From contig JAJRPO010000058.1 in assembly GCA_024280735.1 (NCBI GenBank), forward strand, positions 1 through 64,000: 64,000 nt of DNA, written 5' to 3'. The stretch comes from Alphaproteobacteria bacterium (GTDB taxonomy: Bacteria; Pseudomonadota; Alphaproteobacteria; Rhodobacterales; Rhodobacteraceae). The notes under the pieces are model-generated. The model had not been told where the DNA came from and did not search any database. It saw only the letters and a program-made list of their open reading frames with translations. Below are positions 61,420 to 64,000 of the stretch, piece after piece (the first letter of the stretch is position 1; each line of letters opens with the position of its first letter). The translations under genes and the position numbers were made by a program.

Positions 61420-62601
61420 ATGACTGATACAGCAAACGTCGACCAAAAGTTAAAAGAGGCCTATTTTACGGCCTCCCAAGGGCAACTTATCTGGCAGCGG
61501 TTTAAGCGCAATAAATCTGCACTGGCGGGGGCATGGATATTAATAATCCTGATCCTATCCGGTATATTTGCACCTTTCCTCACACCCTATGATGCGACGA
61601 TTTCGGGGCGGGACAAAGACTATTTGAACGGTGCGCCGCAAATCCCAAGCTTTTGTGACAGCAATGGCTGCTCAATGCGCCCATTCGTTTATACGCAATC
61701 CCGCAGCCGATCGATCAAAACCAACTTTCGCTGGGTGACCGAAACCGATGACAGCCTAGAGGGCCGTCGTTACGTGGAGTTCTTTGTCAAAGGTGCGAAA
61801 TACAGTCATCTGTCTTTCAACATTAATCTGCCCGGTGAGGCGCTGGATTTCAAAATTCCGGGTTTTACCTTTGAAACCCACCTGTTTGGCACAGACAAAG
61901 GCATGATCCATATCTTTGGCACGGATTCCACCGGCAAAGACATCTACTCAAGGACGCTGGCTGCGATCAACACCTCTATGGCTGTGGGGACCATTGGCGT
62001 TTTCATTGCCTTTGTGATGGCTTTGGCCATCGGCGGTGTCGCGGGGTATTATGGCGGCTGGATAGATTCAGCCTTGCAGATGATCACCGACACGGTGCGA
62101 ACGATCCCGAGTATTCCGCTGTTCATGGCGCTGGCTGCGTTCATTCCCGATACGTGGAGTGCCGAGGCCAGATTCATGTTCATCTCGATGGTATTGGGGC
62201 TGATTGGTTGGCCCACATTGGCGCGGCGCATACGGACCCACCTGCTCACGGAACGAAATCAGGAATATGTTCTGGCGGCACAGCTCTGCGGAGCCTCCCC
62301 TGCCCACGTTATCAAGCGGCATCTGTTGCCCAGCTTTACCAGTTACATCATCGTCGATCTGGTGATTTCATTCCCTTATATGGTGCTGTCTGAAACGGCC
62401 TTGTCGTTTATCGGCTTGGGGTTGAAAGACCCCGTTAACTCGCTCGGGGTGATGTTGCAAAACGTCACGTCGGCGGATGTGCTGCTGAACTACCAATGGT
62501 ATTTCATTCCAGTCATCTTCTTTATTGTACTTGTGTTGGCTTTTGTGTTCGTCGGTGACGGATTACGAGACGCGGCTGACCCTTATTCGGATTCTCACTA
62601 A
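61420..62601 (+). CDS. ABC transporter permease (DppC/OppC/YejE type, with large periplasmic insert)
   Basis: A 393-residue permease, 5 bases after the first. After the first helix (AGAWILIILILSGIFAPFLTPYD) comes an insert of about 110 residues with two cysteines (SFCDSNGCSMRPFV ... GAKYSHLSFNINLPGEAL) before HLFGTDKGMIHIFGTDSTGKDIYSR, as in YejE-type permeases of bulky-peptide importers. The rest has the EAA loop AAQLCGASPAHVIKRHLLPS and ends GDGLRDAADPYSDSH. The gene's stop shares one base with the next ATG. Confidence 0.92.
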   Translation: MTDTANVDQKLKEAYFTASQGQLIWQRFKRNKSALAGAWILIILILSGIFAPFLTPYDATISGRDKDYLNGAPQIPSFCDSNGCSMRPFVYTQSRSRSIKTNFRWVTETDDSLEGRRYVEFFVKGAKYSHLSFNINLPGEALDFKIPGFTFETHLFGTDKGMIHIFGTDSTGKDIYSRTLAAINTSMAVGTIGVFIAFVMALAIGGVAGYYGGWIDSALQMITDTVRTIPSIPLFMALAAFIPDTWSAEARFMFISMVLGLIGWPTLARRIRTHLLTERNQEYVLAAQLCGASPAHVIKRHLLPSFTSYIIVDLVISFPYMVLSETALSFIGLGLKDPVNSLGVMLQNVTSADVLLNYQWYFIPVIFFIVLVLAFVFVGDGLRDAADPYSDSH

Positions 62602-63599
62602 TGGCGCGCCTTCTTGATGTAGAAAACCTGACCCTCCAGTTCGATACGGACGAGGGTCGGATCACCGCAGTTGACGATGTTTCTTTCACGCTGGAGGCGG
62701 GGGAGGTCATGGGTCTTGTGGGCGAGAGCGGTTCGGGGAAATCGGTGACTGCCAAGTCTGTGATGAAATTGAACCCCTCAAATGCCCATTACGGCGAGAA
62801 AACCAAGATCAAGTTGCATCTTGAGGATGGTACAGTCGACATCATGTCACTGAAGAAACCCAAAGAGCTGCAAGTAATACGCGGCGGGGCCATTTCACTG
62901 ATCTTTCAGGAGCCGATGGCCAGTTTTGCGCCTGCGATTACAATTGGTGACCAGATGGTGGAACAGTTGATGATCCACACATCCATGAACGCCAAGCAAA
63001 GCAAAGAACTGTCGATTGAAATGCTGGACCGTGTGGGTATTTCCGATCCGAGCAGCCGTTTCAAACAATATGCGTTTGAGCTGTCGGGTGGCATGCGTCA
63101 ACGGGCGATGATTGCCATGGCCTTGTCGACCAAGCCGAAATTGCTGATTGCAGACGAACCTACAACCGCGCTGGATGTGACAATTCAGGCGCAGGTGATT
63201 GACCTAATGAAAGATCTTGTGACCGAGTTTGGCATGGGTATTGTTTTTATTACCCACGATCTGGGCGTGATCGCCCAAACTGCCGATACGGTGGCGGTGA
63301 TGTATCTGGGGCGTATCATTGAAAAAGGCAAGGTGCGCGATGTGATCCGCAATCCGGCGCATCCCTATACCCGTGGTTTGCTGGCGGCGCTGCCGTCGCT
63401 CGATGACCTCGACACGCCCTTGCAGGCGATCCCTGGCGACATTCCGTCACCGCTGGAACGGCCGGCTGGTTGTGTGTTCAACACCCGCTGCACGGAGAAG
63501 GTTGGTGATATTTGCATGGCGCAAATACCGGATTTCTTTAACGTCTCTGACGGGCATTCCGCCGCCTGCCATCTGCACAATAAGGGAGCAGCCTCATGA
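62601..63599 (+). CDS. ABC transporter ATP-binding protein (DppD/OppD type)
   Basis: A 332-residue ATPase. Walker A is GESGSGKS, the Q loop is IFQEPMASF, the signature is ELSGGMRQRAMIAMAL, Walker B is LLIADEPTTALDV, and the switch His is in FITHDLG. The C-terminal extension with HPYTRGLLAALPSL and CVFNTRCTEKVGDICMAQIP has the cysteines of the oligopeptide transporter type, some of which bind a 4Fe-4S cluster. It overlaps the next ATPase by 4 bases (ATGA). Confidence 0.95.
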   Translation: MARLLDVENLTLQFDTDEGRITAVDDVSFTLEAGEVMGLVGESGSGKSVTAKSVMKLNPSNAHYGEKTKIKLHLEDGTVDIMSLKKPKELQVIRGGAISLIFQEPMASFAPAITIGDQMVEQLMIHTSMNAKQSKELSIEMLDRVGISDPSSRFKQYAFELSGGMRQRAMIAMALSTKPKLLIADEPTTALDVTIQAQVIDLMKDLVTEFGMGIVFITHDLGVIAQTADTVAVMYLGRIIEKGKVRDVIRNPAHPYTRGLLAALPSLDDLDTPLQAIPGDIPSPLERPAGCVFNTRCTEKVGDICMAQIPDFFNVSDGHSAACHLHNKGAAS

Positions 63600-64000
63600 G
63601 CAGCGATATCCTGATCAAAGCCCGCGACCTGTCTGTGCATTATCCGCTGTCTGGTGGCGGCCTGTTTGGCCCCAAACCGGTGGTGAAGGCCACCGAAGGT
63701 GTCAACATCGACATCGAAAAGGGCAGCTTTTTCGGGCTGGTTGGTGAATCCGGTTCCGGCAAAACCACCCTTGGCCGTGCGCTTCTTAAGGCCGCGCCAA
63801 TCACCCGCGGCACGATTGAATATAACGACGGCGAGGCGGCTTATGATGTCTCTAAACTGGATGCTAAACAGCTAAAGGATTACCGTTCGCGCAGCCAGTT
63901 GATCTTTCAGGACCCCTATGCGGCCCTGTCCCCGCGGATGACCGTGCGCGATATTATTGCCGAGCCGCTGGAAGTGATGGGCTTGACCTCATCGCGCGAA
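63596..64000 (+). CDS. ABC transporter ATP-binding protein (DppF/OppF type), partial
   Basis: The first 135 residues of the second ATPase of the transporter, cut by the window end. It starts at ATG 63596, overlapping the preceding stop. MSSDILIKARDLSVHYPLSG opens it, GLFGPKPVVKATEGVN is the typical DppF insertion, Walker A is GESGSGKTT, and the Q loop is LIFQDPYAALSPRMTV. The signature and Walker B lie beyond 64000. Confidence 0.93.
   Translation, partial: MSSDILIKARDLSVHYPLSGGGLFGPKPVVKATEGVNIDIEKGSFFGLVGESGSGKTTLGRALLKAAPITRGTIEYNDGEAAYDVSKLDAKQLKDYRSRSQLIFQDPYAALSPRMTVRDIIAEPLEVMGLTSSRE

Noticed and set aside
1-64000. CRISPR arrays, tRNA or rRNA genes
   Set aside because: No regularly spaced direct repeats and no cloverleaf or rRNA sequence was found in the intergenic regions examined by eye.

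Overview
The window looks like a chromosomal segment of a marine alphaproteobacterium of the order Rhodobacterales (Roseobacter-like). The reasons are family content and gene order. The F0 ATP synthase genes run I-a-c-b'-b without the F1 genes. The lysyl-tRNA synthetase is class I (archaeal type). An argD-argF pair is present. FNR-type boxes sit in front of small stress genes. There is also a beta-helix 'glycosyl hydrolase 28-related' protein typical of this group, and a DUF5928-type glycosyltransferase beside a sulfotransferase. Coding density is high, both strands are used, and no rRNA, tRNA, CRISPR or intact transposase gene was seen.

Layout. 0.4-3.8 kb: outer-membrane exopolysaccharide genes (YjbH, YjbF-like lipoprotein) and a secreted nuclease. 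4-12.8 kb: gltX, a GGCT-fold protein, an M48 lipoprotein protease, argD-argF with an acetyltransferase, a lysine-rich LysM protein with a hydrophobic tail (possible effector), a Ca/Na exchanger, and DUF2892 and YdcH-like genes around a perfect FNR box. 13-18.4 kb: aspS, cytochrome b561 and the F0 operon. 18.7-25 kb: VOC protein, EttA, Na/Pi transporter, nadD, dacB. 25-30.6 kb: a nested mobile element, DUF2330, TerB, lysK, DUF4336, a universal stress protein with an FNR-like box, and a DUF2147-like protein. 30.8-36.2 kb: beta-helix spike-like protein, PopZ-like protein, TolC, Pcm. 36.4-42 kb: sulfatase, DUF2235 hydrolase, HD protein, apt, and a PLP decarboxylase divergent from an Lrp regulator. 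42-50.7 kb: valS, NTF2-like protein, a DUF457 gene broken by a small transposon, GntR regulator, OmpA lipoprotein, Ada-type methyltransferase, nth, PfkB kinase. 50.9-57.8 kb: sulfotransferase, GT14-type glycosyltransferase, HIT, SDR, RsmC-like methyltransferase, clpS, dacC with SPOR. 58.2-64 kb: an oligopeptide-type ABC transporter operon cut by the window end.

The most unusual signal is in the repeats. At least four families of small palindromic, non-autonomous elements are scattered through the window, nearly all flanked by TA. One family (about 101-108 bp, ends AAGCGTTTCGA) has three copies: one in an intergenic gap, one inside the palindromic stem of a larger element, and one inside a DUF457 gene. 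Removing that last copy with one TA restores a clean 160-codon frame. Other families begin TA-GGG, and several sit exactly where TA+G becomes the TAG stop codon of the neighbouring gene (YjbF-like, nuclease, VOC, dacB, valS). Mobile DNA therefore appears to define the 3' ends of many genes here.

All functions are read from protein motifs and remembered family features. No database search was run.
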